Counted from the first letter of the stretch, positions 27,543-37,027 are shown. The stretch: 64,000 nt of DNA from Pelagimonas sp. (GCA_025210345.1 JAOARX010000031.1:1-64000), one strand, 5' to 3'. The notes: a model not told the origin generated them from the letters alone. Numbers and translations: made by a program.

Positions 27543-28454
27543 ATGACACGCCCAACCATGATCACCCCGGATCTGCGCGCCTATGCGCCGCATCAGTTGT
27601 TGACCGAGCCCGCCCGCCCCTCGGCCCAGCTGTGGCGGGTGATTGTCGGTTTCATCCTGATCATGATCGTGATGTACGGGCTTTTGCGGTCCATCCTGTT
27701 TCTGTGTGAACAGGCCTTGGGCGAGCAGGCCGCGATCATCATGATGGATGCGTTGAACCACGCGGATACCCCTTGGGCGATGCTGTCTTTGTTGGGGCTG
27801 ATGGGATTGATGGGGCTGTCGACGTTTGTGATCGCCGAGACGGTGCACGGGCGCAGCGCGATCAGCCTGCTGGGCCCGATGCCTTTGGCGCTTGGGCAAT
27901 TCTGGCATGTGTTCCGGGTGTTGGTGCCTCTGGGCGTCGGTGTCCAGATTTTGACTATGGGGCAACCGGTTGTGCCCGGTCTGGCATTTGACGCATGGTT
28001 GCCGCTGTTTCCAATCGCCCTGATTGCGCTTTTGATCCAGACAGGGTCCGAAGAGATTCTTTTCCGCGGATATCTGCAACCGGCGCTGGCCACACGGTTC
28101 AAGCATCCGCTGGTCTGGCTGCTGATCCCTTCGGTGATCTTTGCGCTGGGGCACCACTCGGATGAAACCTATGGTGCCAATGCCTGGATGGTGACCGCGT
28201 GGGCCATGGTGTTTGGCATGCTGGCGGGGGATTTGACGGCCCGCTCGGGGACGCTTGGGCCCGCGATCGCTTTTCATTTGGCCAACAACCTGTTTGCCAT
28301 AACGGTGACGGCCCTGGCCGGAGACATGTCGGGGCTGGCGCTGAGACATATCCCGATTGCCGCTGACAACCTTGCGCTGCGGCCGCTGCTTTACGTGGAT
28401 TTCGCGGTGATGATCATCAGCTGGCTGGCCGCACGGCTGGCGTTGCGCCGGTGA
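27543..28454 (+). CDS. CPBP family intramembrane metalloprotease
   Basis: The protein (about 303 residues from ATG 27543) has around eight membrane helices and the three motifs of the CAAX-protease/bacteriocin-processing family: EEILFRGYLQP, the FALGHHSDE histidine segment and HLANN. Members are glutamyl membrane proteases related to Rce1; prokaryotic substrates are mostly unknown. Several starts are possible (TTG 27507, ATG 27543, ATG 27558). It precedes accD but by 90 bp. Confidence 0.87.
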   Translation: MTRPTMITPDLRAYAPHQLLTEPARPSAQLWRVIVGFILIMIVMYGLLRSILFLCEQALGEQAAIIMMDALNHADTPWAMLSLLGLMGLMGLSTFVIAETVHGRSAISLLGPMPLALGQFWHVFRVLVPLGVGVQILTMGQPVVPGLAFDAWLPLFPIALIALLIQTGSEEILFRGYLQPALATRFKHPLVWLLIPSVIFALGHHSDETYGANAWMVTAWAMVFGMLAGDLTARSGTLGPAIAFHLANNLFAITVTALAGDMSGLALRHIPIAADNLALRPLLYVDFAVMIISWLAARLALRR

Positions 28455-28544
28455 GGGGAGTGAGGATCGGTGATTTGCTGCATTTGTTTGCAATTCCCGA
28501 CGCGGCGTCATAAGTGACTGGCGACACTGTAACGCAGGTTTTCG

Positions 28545-29519
28545 ATGAACTGGATCACAAACTACGTCCGCCCACGCATCAATTCGATCTTTTCGCGTCG
28601 GGAAGTGCCGGATAATCTCTGGTCGAAATGTAGCGGCTGTGGAACCATGCTGTTCCATCGCGAAATCAGCGACAATCTGAACGTGTGTTCAAGCTGTGGA
28701 CACCATATGCACATCACGCCGCGTGATCGCTTTCATGCGCTGTTCGATGGCGGTGTGTTCAATCAGGTCGCGGTGCCCGAAGTGGTGGCCGATCCGCTGC
28801 AATTCCGCGATCAGAAGAAATACCCCGACCGGATGAAAGCGGCTCAGAAAAAGACCGGCGAACAAGAGGCCATGCTGGTCGCCACCGGTGAAATCGGCAA
28901 AACGCCCATCGTTGCCGCGGCGCAGGACTTTAGCTTTATGGGCGGGTCCATGGGGATGTATGTGGGCAACGCCATCGTGGCCGCTGCCGAAGAGGCGGTC
29001 AAGCTGGGCCGCCCCCTGATCCTGTTTTCCGCCGCGGGTGGCGCGCGGATGCAAGAGGGCATCCTGAGCCTGATGCAGATGCCGCGCACCACGGTTGCCG
29101 TGCAAATGCTGCGCGAAGCGAACCTGCCCTATATCGTTGTCCTGACCCACCCGACCACCGGCGGCGTGACCGCGTCTTATGCGATGTTGGGCGATGTGCA
29201 GATTTCCGAACCCAATGCCCTGATCGGCTTTGCCGGCCAGCGGGTGATTGAACAGACGATCCGTGAAAAGCTACCCGAGGGATTTCAACGCGCCGAGTAC
29301 CTGTTGGAACACGGCATGCTGGATCGTGTGACCGACCGGCGGAAACTGCGCGAAGAGCTGATCCTGATCTGTCGAATGCTGATGAAGCAAACCCCGCCCG
29401 TTTGGGGCGAGCTGCCTGCGCCCGGCCCCGAAGACAAGCTGCCGGTTGATACACCAGACACCCCCCCCGAGGCCGATGTCCCGAAACCCGTCGCGGCAGA
29501 GGATTCCAACAAGACATGA
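28545..29519 (+). CDS. accD: Acetyl-CoA carboxylase carboxyltransferase subunit beta
   Basis: AccD with AccA transfers CO2 from carboxybiotin to acetyl-CoA, the first step of fatty acid synthesis. The 324-residue protein has the N-terminal zinc finger (CSGCG and CSSCGHH), then GGSMGMYVGNAIVAAAE, the oxyanion segment FSAAGGARMQEG and HPTTGGVTASYA. The Pro/Asp-rich C-terminal tail (about 285-324) is variable and probably disordered. The stop overlaps the folC start by 4 bp; accD-folC is a common pair. Confidence 0.96.
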   Translation: MNWITNYVRPRINSIFSRREVPDNLWSKCSGCGTMLFHREISDNLNVCSSCGHHMHITPRDRFHALFDGGVFNQVAVPEVVADPLQFRDQKKYPDRMKAAQKKTGEQEAMLVATGEIGKTPIVAAAQDFSFMGGSMGMYVGNAIVAAAEEAVKLGRPLILFSAAGGARMQEGILSLMQMPRTTVAVQMLREANLPYIVVLTHPTTGGVTASYAMLGDVQISEPNALIGFAGQRVIEQTIREKLPEGFQRAEYLLEHGMLDRVTDRRKLREELILICRMLMKQTPPVWGELPAPGPEDKLPVDTPDTPPEADVPKPVAAEDSNKT

Positions 29520-30787
29520 GGCAGGGTTCAGATCTTATCCTTGAGCGGATGATGGCCTTGCACCCCAAGGTCATTGATTTGGTGCTGGATCGTGTATGGC
29601 GTCTGTTGGATGCGCTGGGCAATCCGCAAGATGCCCTGCCGCCGGTGATCCATTTGGCCGGCACCAATGGCAAAGGCAGTACGCAGGCGATGATCCGCGC
29701 CGGGCTTGAGGCCGATGGGGCGCGGGTGCATGCGTATACCTCGCCGCATCTGGCACGGTTTCATGAGCGGATCCGACTGGCGGGGGACCTGATTTCAGAA
29801 GATCTCCTCAGCGCCATTTTGGACGAATGCTATGACGCCAATGGTGGCGAGGCGATCACCTATTTTGAAATCACCACCTGCGCGGGGCTTTTGGCCATGG
29901 CGCGGACACCGGCGGATTACACATTGCTTGAAACCGGGCTGGGTGGACGTCTGGATGCAACCAATGTGGTGGCGAAACCCGCGTTGACGATCATCACGCC
30001 GATCTCTTTGGATCATGAGCAATTCCTGGGCGATACCGTGGCCAAGATCGCGGGCGAAAAGGCCGGGATCATCAAACGCGGCGTGCCCGTGATCGTGGGG
30101 CCGCAGCCCGACGAAGCACTTGAGGTGATTGAGGCCCAGGCAGCCAAGATGGGCGCCCCCGTGATTGCCTATGGTCAGCATTGGCACGTCAGCGAAGAAC
30201 ACGGGCGGCTTGTCTTTCAGGATGAAACCGGCCTGCTGGATCTGCCACTGCCCGCGCTGCCCGGCGCGCATCAGGTGCAAAACGCGGGCGCTGCCCTGGC
30301 TGCATTGCGGGTGCTGAAGGCGGGCGAAGCCGCGTTTGAGGGGGCGATGACCAATGCGGTCTGGCCCGCGCGCATGCAACGTCTGCGTGAAGGCCCCCTG
30401 GCGCAGAGCGCCCCCGAGGCCGAGCTCTGGCTGGATGGCGGGCACAACCCGGCAGCGGGTCAGGCGATCGCGGATGTGCTTGCGCGGCTGCCACAGCGCC
30501 CGACCCATGTAATCTGTGGCATGCTGAACACCAAGGATGCGGGGGGATTTCTGCGGCCCTTTGCGCCCTACGCGGACAGTCTGACCGCTGTGTCGATCCC
30601 CGGCGAGCCCAACACCCTGCCTGCGGAAGATACCGCAAAAATGGCTTCGGAAAGCGGCCACACAGCGCAGACCGCCCCAGAGGTGAGCGTGGCGCTGTCG
30701 CAGATCTTGGCGCAAACCCCGCAAGCGCGGGTGCTGATTTGCGGCTCATTGTATCTTGCGGGCCATATTTTGCGGGAAAACGGCTGA
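29516..30787 (+). CDS. folC: Dihydrofolate synthase / folylpolyglutamate synthase
   Basis: FolC joins glutamate to dihydropteroate and lengthens the polyglutamate tail of folates. The 423-residue Mur-ligase-like enzyme has the P-loop LAGTNGKGSTQAM, TSPHLARFHERIRL, ETGLGGRLDATNVV, ITPISLDHEQFLGDT and LDGGHNPAAGQ. Length is normal. Translationally coupled to accD. Confidence 0.95.
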   Translation: MRQGSDLILERMMALHPKVIDLVLDRVWRLLDALGNPQDALPPVIHLAGTNGKGSTQAMIRAGLEADGARVHAYTSPHLARFHERIRLAGDLISEDLLSAILDECYDANGGEAITYFEITTCAGLLAMARTPADYTLLETGLGGRLDATNVVAKPALTIITPISLDHEQFLGDTVAKIAGEKAGIIKRGVPVIVGPQPDEALEVIEAQAAKMGAPVIAYGQHWHVSEEHGRLVFQDETGLLDLPLPALPGAHQVQNAGAALAALRVLKAGEAAFEGAMTNAVWPARMQRLREGPLAQSAPEAELWLDGGHNPAAGQAIADVLARLPQRPTHVICGMLNTKDAGGFLRPFAPYADSLTAVSIPGEPNTLPAEDTAKMASESGHTAQTAPEVSVALSQILAQTPQARVLICGSLYLAGHILRENG

Positions 30788-30835
30788 AAACCGCGTCTTA
30801 AGGGCGCGAATGCAGCCGGGTCGCTGCCCAGTATG

Positions 30836-30865
30836 TTGACGATAAGCCGGGCCTTGCCCTATATT
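30836..30865 (+). promoter_or_regulatory. Promoter of the rhodanese-LysM genes
   Basis: TTGACG (30836-30841) and TATATT (30860-30865) with an 18-bp spacer form a good sigma-70-type promoter, about 85 bp before the rhodanese-like ATG and 48 bp after folC. Confidence 0.6.
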
Positions 30866-30951
30866 TCGGTTAACAACAAGAAAAGGTCAGGCGCCAAAGC
30901 CAGACCGACAGTGGTGTAAGGCCCCAAAAAGCGGGCCATGAGGACGAGCAG

Positions 30952-31524
30952 ATGATCAAAGGTCTTATTTCGACCCTTTGTGCCGCCAGTTTTCTGGCCC
31001 TGCCTGCTTTTGCCCAACAGACCCGGATCACGGCAGATCGTGACAGCTTTTCCTTTGTGGTGAACGGCGCGAATGTGACGATTGATCGTCAGGGGCCCGC
31101 CTGTCCTCCGGCGTGTTTGCAGCCCATGCAGGCGGTTCCGGGCGTGGCGACCATTGCCGAACTCGAATTGATGGATTTTCTTGAGCTTTTTGCCGCGCAG
31201 GGGCAGGGGTTGCTGATCGACACGCGCCTGCCCGAAAGGTTCGGTGCGGGCACAATCCCGGGTGCCGTGAATGTGCCTGCGGCGACGCTTGGCCCCAGCA
31301 ATCCCTATCGGGATGATCTGCTGAATGCGCTGGGCGTGCGTGGTGGCGATTTTGGCGGGGCCTACGACCTTGTATTGTTTGGCGAAGGCCCGGTTGACGC
31401 GCAGGTGGTGCAAGCGGTTCAAAGCCTCGTGGGGTCAGGTTATCCCCCGTCAAAGGTCAAGTATTATCGCGGTGGCATGCAGGTCTGGCAGGCGCTGGGC
31501 CTGTCGATCGCGTCGGGGCGGTAA
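30952..31524 (+). CDS. Secreted rhodanese-like protein lacking the active cysteine
   Basis: The 190-residue protein has a signal peptide (about 1-22, ending FAQQ) and a rhodanese fold (LLIDTRLPERFGAGTIPGAVNVPAATL; YYRGGMQVWQALGL near the end). At the place of the catalytic cysteine loop it reads VLFGEGPVDAQ, with no cysteine, so sulfurtransfer is unlikely. Two cysteines (PACPPACLQP, about 47-51) lie before the domain. GAGGA precedes the ATG. It is followed by two LysM proteins and may be a structural or binding protein of the envelope. Confidence 0.82.
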   Translation: MIKGLISTLCAASFLALPAFAQQTRITADRDSFSFVVNGANVTIDRQGPACPPACLQPMQAVPGVATIAELELMDFLELFAAQGQGLLIDTRLPERFGAGTIPGAVNVPAATLGPSNPYRDDLLNALGVRGGDFGGAYDLVLFGEGPVDAQVVQAVQSLVGSGYPPSKVKYYRGGMQVWQALGLSIASGR

Positions 31525-31540
31525 AGAGTAGGAGACAGGC

Positions 31541-32125
31541 ATGATCAGAATGGTTCTTCTGGGATTGGGGTTCATCGCGATCACCATCATGCTGGTTGTC
31601 TTGCAGCCCGGTGCGTCTCGCCGCGCTGCGCAACCCGAAACCTTTGAACCGGCGGTGACACGTGCGGATCCGGCGCTGGTGCCCGCAGCCGTCGCCGAGC
31701 CACGCGTGCAGGTCGCGCCACAGGTTCCCAGCATGTCGCGTCAGGTCGCGGCACCGCGTCCAAGCGCCGGGGCCATGGATGATCAGTCGCTGCGTAAGAT
31801 GACCTGGGATACGCTGTCCAACCTGAACCACGCCACTGGCAAAGAAACGGCACCCGGCCAGCCGGGCAGCTTGTTGCACACCATCGTGCGCCGCTCGCTG
31901 AACGAAGCTCCGGTCCCGACATCTCCAAGGAGTGTGACCCAACGCCTGGCCCCCGCGTCGCCCGAGCTCTATGTTGTGCAACCCGGAGATAGCCTGGTGT
32001 CGATCGCCCAGCGGGTTTACGGCGATGTGAATATGACCGGCCCGTTGTTTGCCGCCAACCAGGCGATCCTGGTCCGGCCAGACGATCTGAAGCCGGGTCA
32101 GACCTTGGTTTTGCCCTCAAAATAG
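31541..32125 (+). CDS. LysM domain membrane-anchored protein (copy 1)
   Basis: The 194-residue protein has an N-terminal membrane anchor (MIRMVLLGLGFIAITIMLVVL), a Pro/Ala-rich periplasmic linker, and a C-terminal LysM domain (about 143-193: YVVQPGDSLVSIAQRVYGDV ... LKPGQTLVLPS). LysM binds peptidoglycan. It lies 16 bp after the rhodanese-like gene and is a paralogue of the next gene, sharing anchor, linker type and domain order. Confidence 0.87.
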   Translation: MIRMVLLGLGFIAITIMLVVLQPGASRRAAQPETFEPAVTRADPALVPAAVAEPRVQVAPQVPSMSRQVAAPRPSAGAMDDQSLRKMTWDTLSNLNHATGKETAPGQPGSLLHTIVRRSLNEAPVPTSPRSVTQRLAPASPELYVVQPGDSLVSIAQRVYGDVNMTGPLFAANQAILVRPDDLKPGQTLVLPSK

Positions 32126-32187
32126 CACCCCAACCTGTGGTGGACCCCTGAAATTCTGCGCATAGGGATTGACGTGAACACAAAATG

Positions 32188-32217
32188 TTGACGTGCCAGA
32201 GGTGATTCGTTTATACC
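32188..32217 (+). promoter_or_regulatory. Promoter and TTGACGTG repeat before LysM copy 2
   Basis: TTGACG (32188-32193), an 18-bp spacer and TATACC (32212-32217) form a promoter-like pair. The octamer TTGACGTG occurs at 32169-32176 and again at 32188-32195, so the -35 region is duplicated at 19-bp spacing. The 200-bp gap therefore seems to give the second LysM gene its own promoter. Confidence 0.5.
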
Positions 32218-32326
32218 CTAGGTAGTCATATCGCTGCTGCCAATTGCGATATGTGACTGGGGGAATAGAGATGACGTTTTGCATGGCCGGTGTCCCCGGC
32301 GGCGCATCCTGTCTGGGGGTGCGCGC

Positions 32327-33007
32327 ATGATCCGCTATATCGTTTTGGGCTTTGGCTTTGTTTCGGCGACCGCTGCTTTGCTGTACGGCCTGGGCGGCTT
32401 CAATGAGCCGGAACCGCGCGTGGATCAGGTGAGCCGTGCAACACCAACCCATCTTGGCCTGACCCCTGCAACGGATGTGGTGCAGCCGGCAGCCCCGCAA
32501 TACACGTCGCCCAATGCCAACGTCGCGGTTGTGCCCGCGGCCTTGGAACAGCCCACCGCCGAGATCGCCCCGCGCACCCAGCCGTTGGGTGTTGTGCTGA
32601 ACGGCGAAACTCTGACCACGCCCACCGCCACCCCAAGCGAGCCAACGATCACGGCAACCGCACCCGCCGCGCCAGACCCCGTCCAGCAAGATGAGGTCAT
32701 GGACGTGGTCCATATGATGAGCATGGGCATCGTACGCGAATTGAACAAACCGGCCCCCGCTGGCCAACAGCGCGCCAGCCTGGCGGGCGTGACCCAGCCC
32801 GTGGCGGCTCCGGTTGCAGAACCCCTCCCTGAACCCTCGGGGCGGACTTATATTGTGCAGGAAGGCGACAGCCTGCCGGGCATTTCGTTCCGGCATTATG
32901 GCACCACGAGTGCCTATATACAGATCCTGCAAGCGAATCCTGATGTGATTAGCAGTCCATCAGAGATGCAGGCCGGAATGGTGCTTCGCATCCCCGACCT
33001 GCCATAA
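32327..33007 (+). CDS. LysM domain membrane-anchored protein (copy 2)
   Basis: The 226-residue protein repeats the design of the previous gene: an N-terminal anchor (MIRYIVLGFGFVSATAALLYGL), a long Pro/Ala/Thr-rich linker and a C-terminal LysM domain (about 176-226: YIVQEGDSLPGISFRHYG ... MQAGMVLRIPDL). ATG at 32327 follows GGGGGT. Both copies also share a DD/DxVxxMxx-type segment in mid-linker (SLRKMTWDTLSNLN against VVHMMSMGIVRELN). A strong terminator follows. Confidence 0.85.
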   Translation: MIRYIVLGFGFVSATAALLYGLGGFNEPEPRVDQVSRATPTHLGLTPATDVVQPAAPQYTSPNANVAVVPAALEQPTAEIAPRTQPLGVVLNGETLTTPTATPSEPTITATAPAAPDPVQQDEVMDVVHMMSMGIVRELNKPAPAGQQRASLAGVTQPVAAPVAEPLPEPSGRTYIVQEGDSLPGISFRHYGTTSAYIQILQANPDVISSPSEMQAGMVLRIPDLP

Positions 33008-33033
33008 CAGGCAAGAAAAAAGAGCGGTGATTT

Positions 33034-33059
33034 GAGGGGGCTTCGGCCCCCTCATTTTT
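33034..33059 (+). terminator. Strong intrinsic terminator
   Basis: GAGGGGGC (33034-33041) and GCCCCCTC (33046-33053) enclose a TTCG tetraloop and are followed by ATTTTT. It ends the LysM transcript just before the converging zapE gene. Confidence 0.93.
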
Positions 33060-33065
33060 GCCGTG

Positions 33066-34133
33066 TCAGGACGGTTCGGCGTCCATGCCCCAATTGGCGT
33101 CCTGCATTTCGCGCAGGCGGCTGGCGGTGCGTTCGAATTCGAAACTGCCCGTGCCCTCGACATAGAGCATTTCCGGCTGAGCCGCGGCACTGGCGATCAG
33201 TTTGACATTGGCCTCATAGAGCGCGTCAATCAGGGTGACAAAGCGCTTGGCTTCGTTGAAATTGGTGCGCCCCAGGCGCGGGATGTCTTCGACGATAAGC
33301 ACCCGGACGCTTTCGGCCAGCTTCAGGTAATCCGCCGGCCCAAGCATCCGCCCGCACAGATCGTAAAACGAGGCGCGCGCGACGCCGTTGTGATAGCGCG
33401 GCAATTCTACCTCGCGCCCTTTGACATGCAGTACCAGTTTTTCCTGAAGACCGTGGGTCAGTTCCTCCCACAGGGTGTCAATCTGGGCGCGGGCGGTTGC
33501 GTCCACCGGGCTGAAAAAGACCTGCGCGCCTTGCAGGCGATCCTGGCGGTGATCGCGGTCCGAGACCAGTTCGCGCACCTGAAGCTGGTCCTTGAGGATC
33601 TCGATAAAGGGCAGGAAAAGCTGGCGGTTCAACCCGTCCTTATACAGATCGTCGGGCAAGCGGTTCGAGGTGGTCACGACCACGCAGCCCGCTGCGAACA
33701 GCTGTTCGAACAACCGCCCGACAATCATCGCATCGGTGATATCGGTGATCTGCATTTCATCAAAGGCCAAGACGCGCACCGCATCGGAAACCGCTTTTGC
33801 CACCGGCTGAATCGGGTCTTCGACACCTTCACCACGCAGGCGGTGCATCTCGGTGTGGATTTCCTGCATAAAGGCGTGAAAGTGCACGCGGCGGGCGGGC
33901 ACGTCGAGGGCTTCGACAAAGAGATCCATCAACATGGATTTGCCGCGTCCCACACCCCCCCACAGATACAGCCCCTTGGGCGGGGGGGGCGCCTTGCGGA
34001 AAAAGCCACGTTTCACCGGTTGTGCCAAAGCGCCACGGATGCGTTCAAATTCAGGCAGAACCGCAAGCTGCGCATCGTCGGCCTTTAGCGTGCCGTGTTC
34101 GATTTTCTGACGGTAAAGATCTTCGATCTGCAT
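33066..34133 (-). CDS. zapE: Cell division protein ZapE (AFG1-like ATPase)
   Basis: The 355-residue AAA-type ATPase has Walker A GGVGRGKSML, Walker B LAFDEMQI, sensor VVTTSNRLPDDLYKDGLNR and the arginine-containing LIVEDIPRLG segment. In E. coli ZapE acts on the Z ring under stress; mitochondrial AFG1 handles respiratory subunits. The start MQIEDLYRQ at 34133 fits family starts. It is a single gene divergent from the MFS carrier. Confidence 0.92.
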   Translation of the reverse strand: MQIEDLYRQKIEHGTLKADDAQLAVLPEFERIRGALAQPVKRGFFRKAPPPPKGLYLWGGVGRGKSMLMDLFVEALDVPARRVHFHAFMQEIHTEMHRLRGEGVEDPIQPVAKAVSDAVRVLAFDEMQITDITDAMIVGRLFEQLFAAGCVVVTTSNRLPDDLYKDGLNRQLFLPFIEILKDQLQVRELVSDRDHRQDRLQGAQVFFSPVDATARAQIDTLWEELTHGLQEKLVLHVKGREVELPRYHNGVARASFYDLCGRMLGPADYLKLAESVRVLIVEDIPRLGRTNFNEAKRFVTLIDALYEANVKLIASAAAQPEMLYVEGTGSFEFERTASRLREMQDANWGMDAEPS

Positions 34134-34281
34134 GGGCCTGCATCCCCTTGTTTGCGCCCGTTTATCATGGCGTGAAAGCACTCGCAAAAAGGTAAATTCA
34201 AGTGATGTGAAGCATCAGGAAATCTGAATTGACGTTGTATACCGCTTGGTCCAATTTGCCCGCTCGCACAGGAGAAGCCCC

Positions 34282-35514
34282 ATGGAACGTTCCACCCCCT
34301 TGTTTACCCCCGTTTTGATCGTTGGATGCGTGATCATCCTCGTGTCTTTTGCGATCCGCGCAAGCTTTGGGGTGTTCCAGATCCCGGTGGCGCAAGAATT
34401 TGGCTGGCTGCGGGCCGAGTTTTCGCTGGCGATTGCCATTCAGAACCTGGCCTGGGGCATTGGGCAGCCGCTGTTCGGCGCCATGGCCGAAAAACTGGGC
34501 GATCGCAAGGCGGTCGTACTGGGTGCGATTGTTTACGCTGGGGGTCTGGTTCTGACCTCACAGGCGGTGACGCCCGAAGCGATGCAGGCCTATGAGGTGC
34601 TTGTGGGCTTTGGCATTGCGGGCACCGGCTTTGGTGTGATCCTGGCGGTGGTGGGCCGGGCCAGCTCGGCCGAGAACCGGTCCATGTCGCTGGCGATTGT
34701 GACGGCCGCGGGCAGCGCCGGTCAGATCTTTGGCCCGCCCATCGCGGAATACCTGTTGGGTGTGATGCCCTGGCAGCAGGTGTTTATCGTCTTTGCCGCG
34801 GCGATTTTGCTGACATTGTTGACGCTTCCGGTGATGCGCGCGCCCGTTGCCCCCAAGGCCGAGTTGCAAGAAAGCATGTCAGAGATCCTGCTGAAGGCGG
34901 CCAAAGACCCCTCTTTCACCCTGATTTTCCTGGGCTTTTTCAGCTGTGGCTATCAGCTGGCCTTCATCACCGCGCATTTCCCGGCCTTTATCACCGAGAC
35001 CTGTGGTCCAATCGCGGCGGGCGGCATTCTGGCGGCGATCGGGATCACCAGCACTTCGGCGCTGGGGGCGGTGTCGATTGCGGTGATCGGGCTGTTCAAT
35101 ATCATTGGAACATTGATGGCGGGATGGCTGGGCAACCGGTTTACCAAAAAGTACCTGCTGGCGGGCATCTATGCGGCGCGGACTGTAGTTGCCGCAGCAT
35201 TCATCCTGCTGCCCATGACGCCGGCCTCGGTGCTGATTTTCTCGGCGGTGATGGGGGCTTTGTGGTTGGCGACGGTGCCTTTGACCTCGGGCCTGATCGC
35301 GCATCTTTATGGGCTGCGCTATATGGGGACGCTGTATGGGATCGTGTTCCTGTCGCACCAGATCGGGGGCTTTATGGGCGTGTGGCTGGGCGGCCGGTTC
35401 TATGACGCCTATGGGGATTACACGATGGTGTGGTGGATTGGCGTGGGTGTTGGGGCCTTCAGCGCGCTGGTGCACCTGCCGATCCGGGAAAAGCTGTCGC
35501 CTCAGCCCGCGTAA
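34282..35514 (+). CDS. MFS transporter
   Basis: The 410-residue carrier has twelve predicted helices and the MFS loop motif between helices 2 and 3 (GAMAEKLGDRKAVVLG). The start FTPVLIVGCVIILVSFAIRASFGVFQIPVAQEFGW is typical of the oxalate/formate-antiporter-like and monocarboxylate-like subgroup. Substrate unknown. AGGAG precedes the ATG at 34282. Its end overlaps the converging alpha/beta hydrolase by 13 bp. Confidence 0.88.
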   Translation: MERSTPLFTPVLIVGCVIILVSFAIRASFGVFQIPVAQEFGWLRAEFSLAIAIQNLAWGIGQPLFGAMAEKLGDRKAVVLGAIVYAGGLVLTSQAVTPEAMQAYEVLVGFGIAGTGFGVILAVVGRASSAENRSMSLAIVTAAGSAGQIFGPPIAEYLLGVMPWQQVFIVFAAAILLTLLTLPVMRAPVAPKAELQESMSEILLKAAKDPSFTLIFLGFFSCGYQLAFITAHFPAFITETCGPIAAGGILAAIGITSTSALGAVSIAVIGLFNIIGTLMAGWLGNRFTKKYLLAGIYAARTVVAAAFILLPMTPASVLIFSAVMGALWLATVPLTSGLIAHLYGLRYMGTLYGIVFLSHQIGGFMGVWLGGRFYDAYGDYTMVWWIGVGVGAFSALVHLPIREKLSPQPA

Positions 35515-36410
35515 TCACGGTCCCGGATGGCCTGCGCCACCTCATCCGGGTGGCTAAAGGTCAGTTCGTGTTTGGCATTCGGGATCGTCACGTGGCGGGC
35601 GTTTGGGTTCCAGTCCCGCAAGAGATCACGCGATGTGAGGGGGATGACCCTGTCTTGCGCCCCCCATATCGCGGTGACACGAAGCCCGCGTAGCGCGCGG
35701 TGTTGCGCCGCGAGCGGAGCGGACAGCACACCGCGTAGGGATGACAGGACCGCGGGGACAAACCCCCGCCGACCCGGTTCGGCCAATTGGAGCGCGATAA
35801 TCTCGTCTATTGCTCCGTCGGCTGTACGCGTGTCCTCGATGCCCTTGCGGTAAGATTTGGGAAATCCCATGTGAAACAGCCAGTCGCCCAGCAGTGGCAA
35901 ACGCGGCAAGATGCGCGCCGAAGCGCCAAGATCAAGCGCCATGCCAGCAGGGGCAATCAGGATCATCTCATCCGTGCGGTCAGGGTGTTTGGCGGCAAAG
36001 CAGGTCGCGATCGCCCCGCCCATGGAATAGCCCAACAGGGTCACGGGCGTGGTGATCCCCAGATGATCCAACAGGTCGCTCAGATGGCTGCAAAAGAACT
36101 CTGTGTCTTGCAGCCCCCACGGCGCATCCGAATGACCGCGCCCATAATGGTCGTAGGCCAGCACGCGATAGCCCATCTGTGTCAGAGCAGGCAAAAGACG
36201 GCCCCAGACATATGAGGCGGTGGTCAACCCGTGGATGCAGACCATGATCGGACCATCCTCTAGGCCATGCCATTGAAAATGCGTCTTTCCCTGACGCAGG
36301 TTGGCAAACTGGCCTGGCGCCCGCGCCTGACTGGTGGATCGGGGCTGTCTGAGGCCTTCGCGCAGCACAGGAAGTCCCGCCAAAGCTCCAAGCGCCAACC
36401 AGCCGATCAT
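35502..36410 (-). CDS. Alpha/beta hydrolase
   Basis: The 302-residue protein has an N-terminal hydrophobic stretch, the HGLTTASYVWG oxyanion region, the nucleophile elbow GYSMGG, DRVIPL (acid) and the C-terminal histidine in NAKHELTF. Likely an esterase or lipase; substrate unknown. ATG at 36410 overlaps the HAD gene stop by 4 bp, so it is the last gene of the fghA-yaiI-HAD run. Confidence 0.87.
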   Translation of the reverse strand: MIGWLALGALAGLPVLREGLRQPRSTSQARAPGQFANLRQGKTHFQWHGLEDGPIMVCIHGLTTASYVWGRLLPALTQMGYRVLAYDHYGRGHSDAPWGLQDTEFFCSHLSDLLDHLGITTPVTLLGYSMGGAIATCFAAKHPDRTDEMILIAPAGMALDLGASARILPRLPLLGDWLFHMGFPKSYRKGIEDTRTADGAIDEIIALQLAEPGRRGFVPAVLSSLRGVLSAPLAAQHRALRGLRVTAIWGAQDRVIPLTSRDLLRDWNPNARHVTIPNAKHELTFSHPDEVAQAIRDRDYAG

Positions 36411-37027
36411 GCGGCTTCGGATGCGGTCAGCAACCCGTATGAGACAAGGCAATCGGCCCAGCCCTGTGGACCTGTAAAGTGATGCGTGCGCCAACCGCGC
36501 GCCTGTGCGGCGTTGATATTGTCGATCCGATCATCGGTGAACAGCAGGCTTTCGGGGGCCAACCCGCTATCGCGTTCCAGCATCTCATAGATCTGCGCAT
36601 CGGGCTTGATCACACCCATGTGCCCCGAGACATAGGCGTGATCAAATTCGTTGAGAAAGTCATACACAGGGGTCGCGATGGCCCATGTGCCAATGCCAAA
36701 ATTGGTTAGCGCCAAGACCTTGATGCCCTTGGCGCGCAGGGCCCGCAACAGGCGCACGGACTGCGGGATGGCGGGTTTGGCCAGATCAAGCCAATTGTCG
36801 TGCCACATGCGGATTTCATCGCGAAACGCGGGATAGCGCTCAGCGGTGTCATAAATCACCTGTTTGAAGTCACCGCCCCTGTCGATCTCGTCGTTCATGC
36901 CGTGCAGATCGACGCTGGCAAACATGGCGCGGCACCTGTCTTTGCCGATCACCGCATCATAATAGCGTTCGGGCTGCCATTCGATCAGCACATTGCCGAT
37001 GTCGAAAATCACCGCGTGTATGGTCAT
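36407..37027 (-). CDS. HAD family hydrolase (YihX-like)
   Basis: The 206-residue protein has HAD motif I as [10 protein letters not shown], motif II ALTNFG, the lysine in [10 protein letters not shown] and the acidic motif FTDDRIDNI. Motif I has glycine where many phosphatases have the second aspartate, as in E. coli YihX, a sugar-1-phosphate phosphatase. Start and stop overlap the neighbours by 4 bp each. Confidence 0.88.
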   Translation of the reverse strand: MTIHAVIFDIGNVLIEWQPERYYDAVIGKDRCRAMFASVDLHGMNDEIDRGGDFKQVIYDTAERYPAFRDEIRMWHDNWLDLAKPAIPQSVRLLRALRAKGIKVLALTNFGIGTWAIATPVYDFLNEFDHAYVSGHMGVIKPDAQIYEMLERDSGLAPESLLFTDDRIDNINAAQARGWRTHHFTGPQGWADCLVSYGLLTASEAA

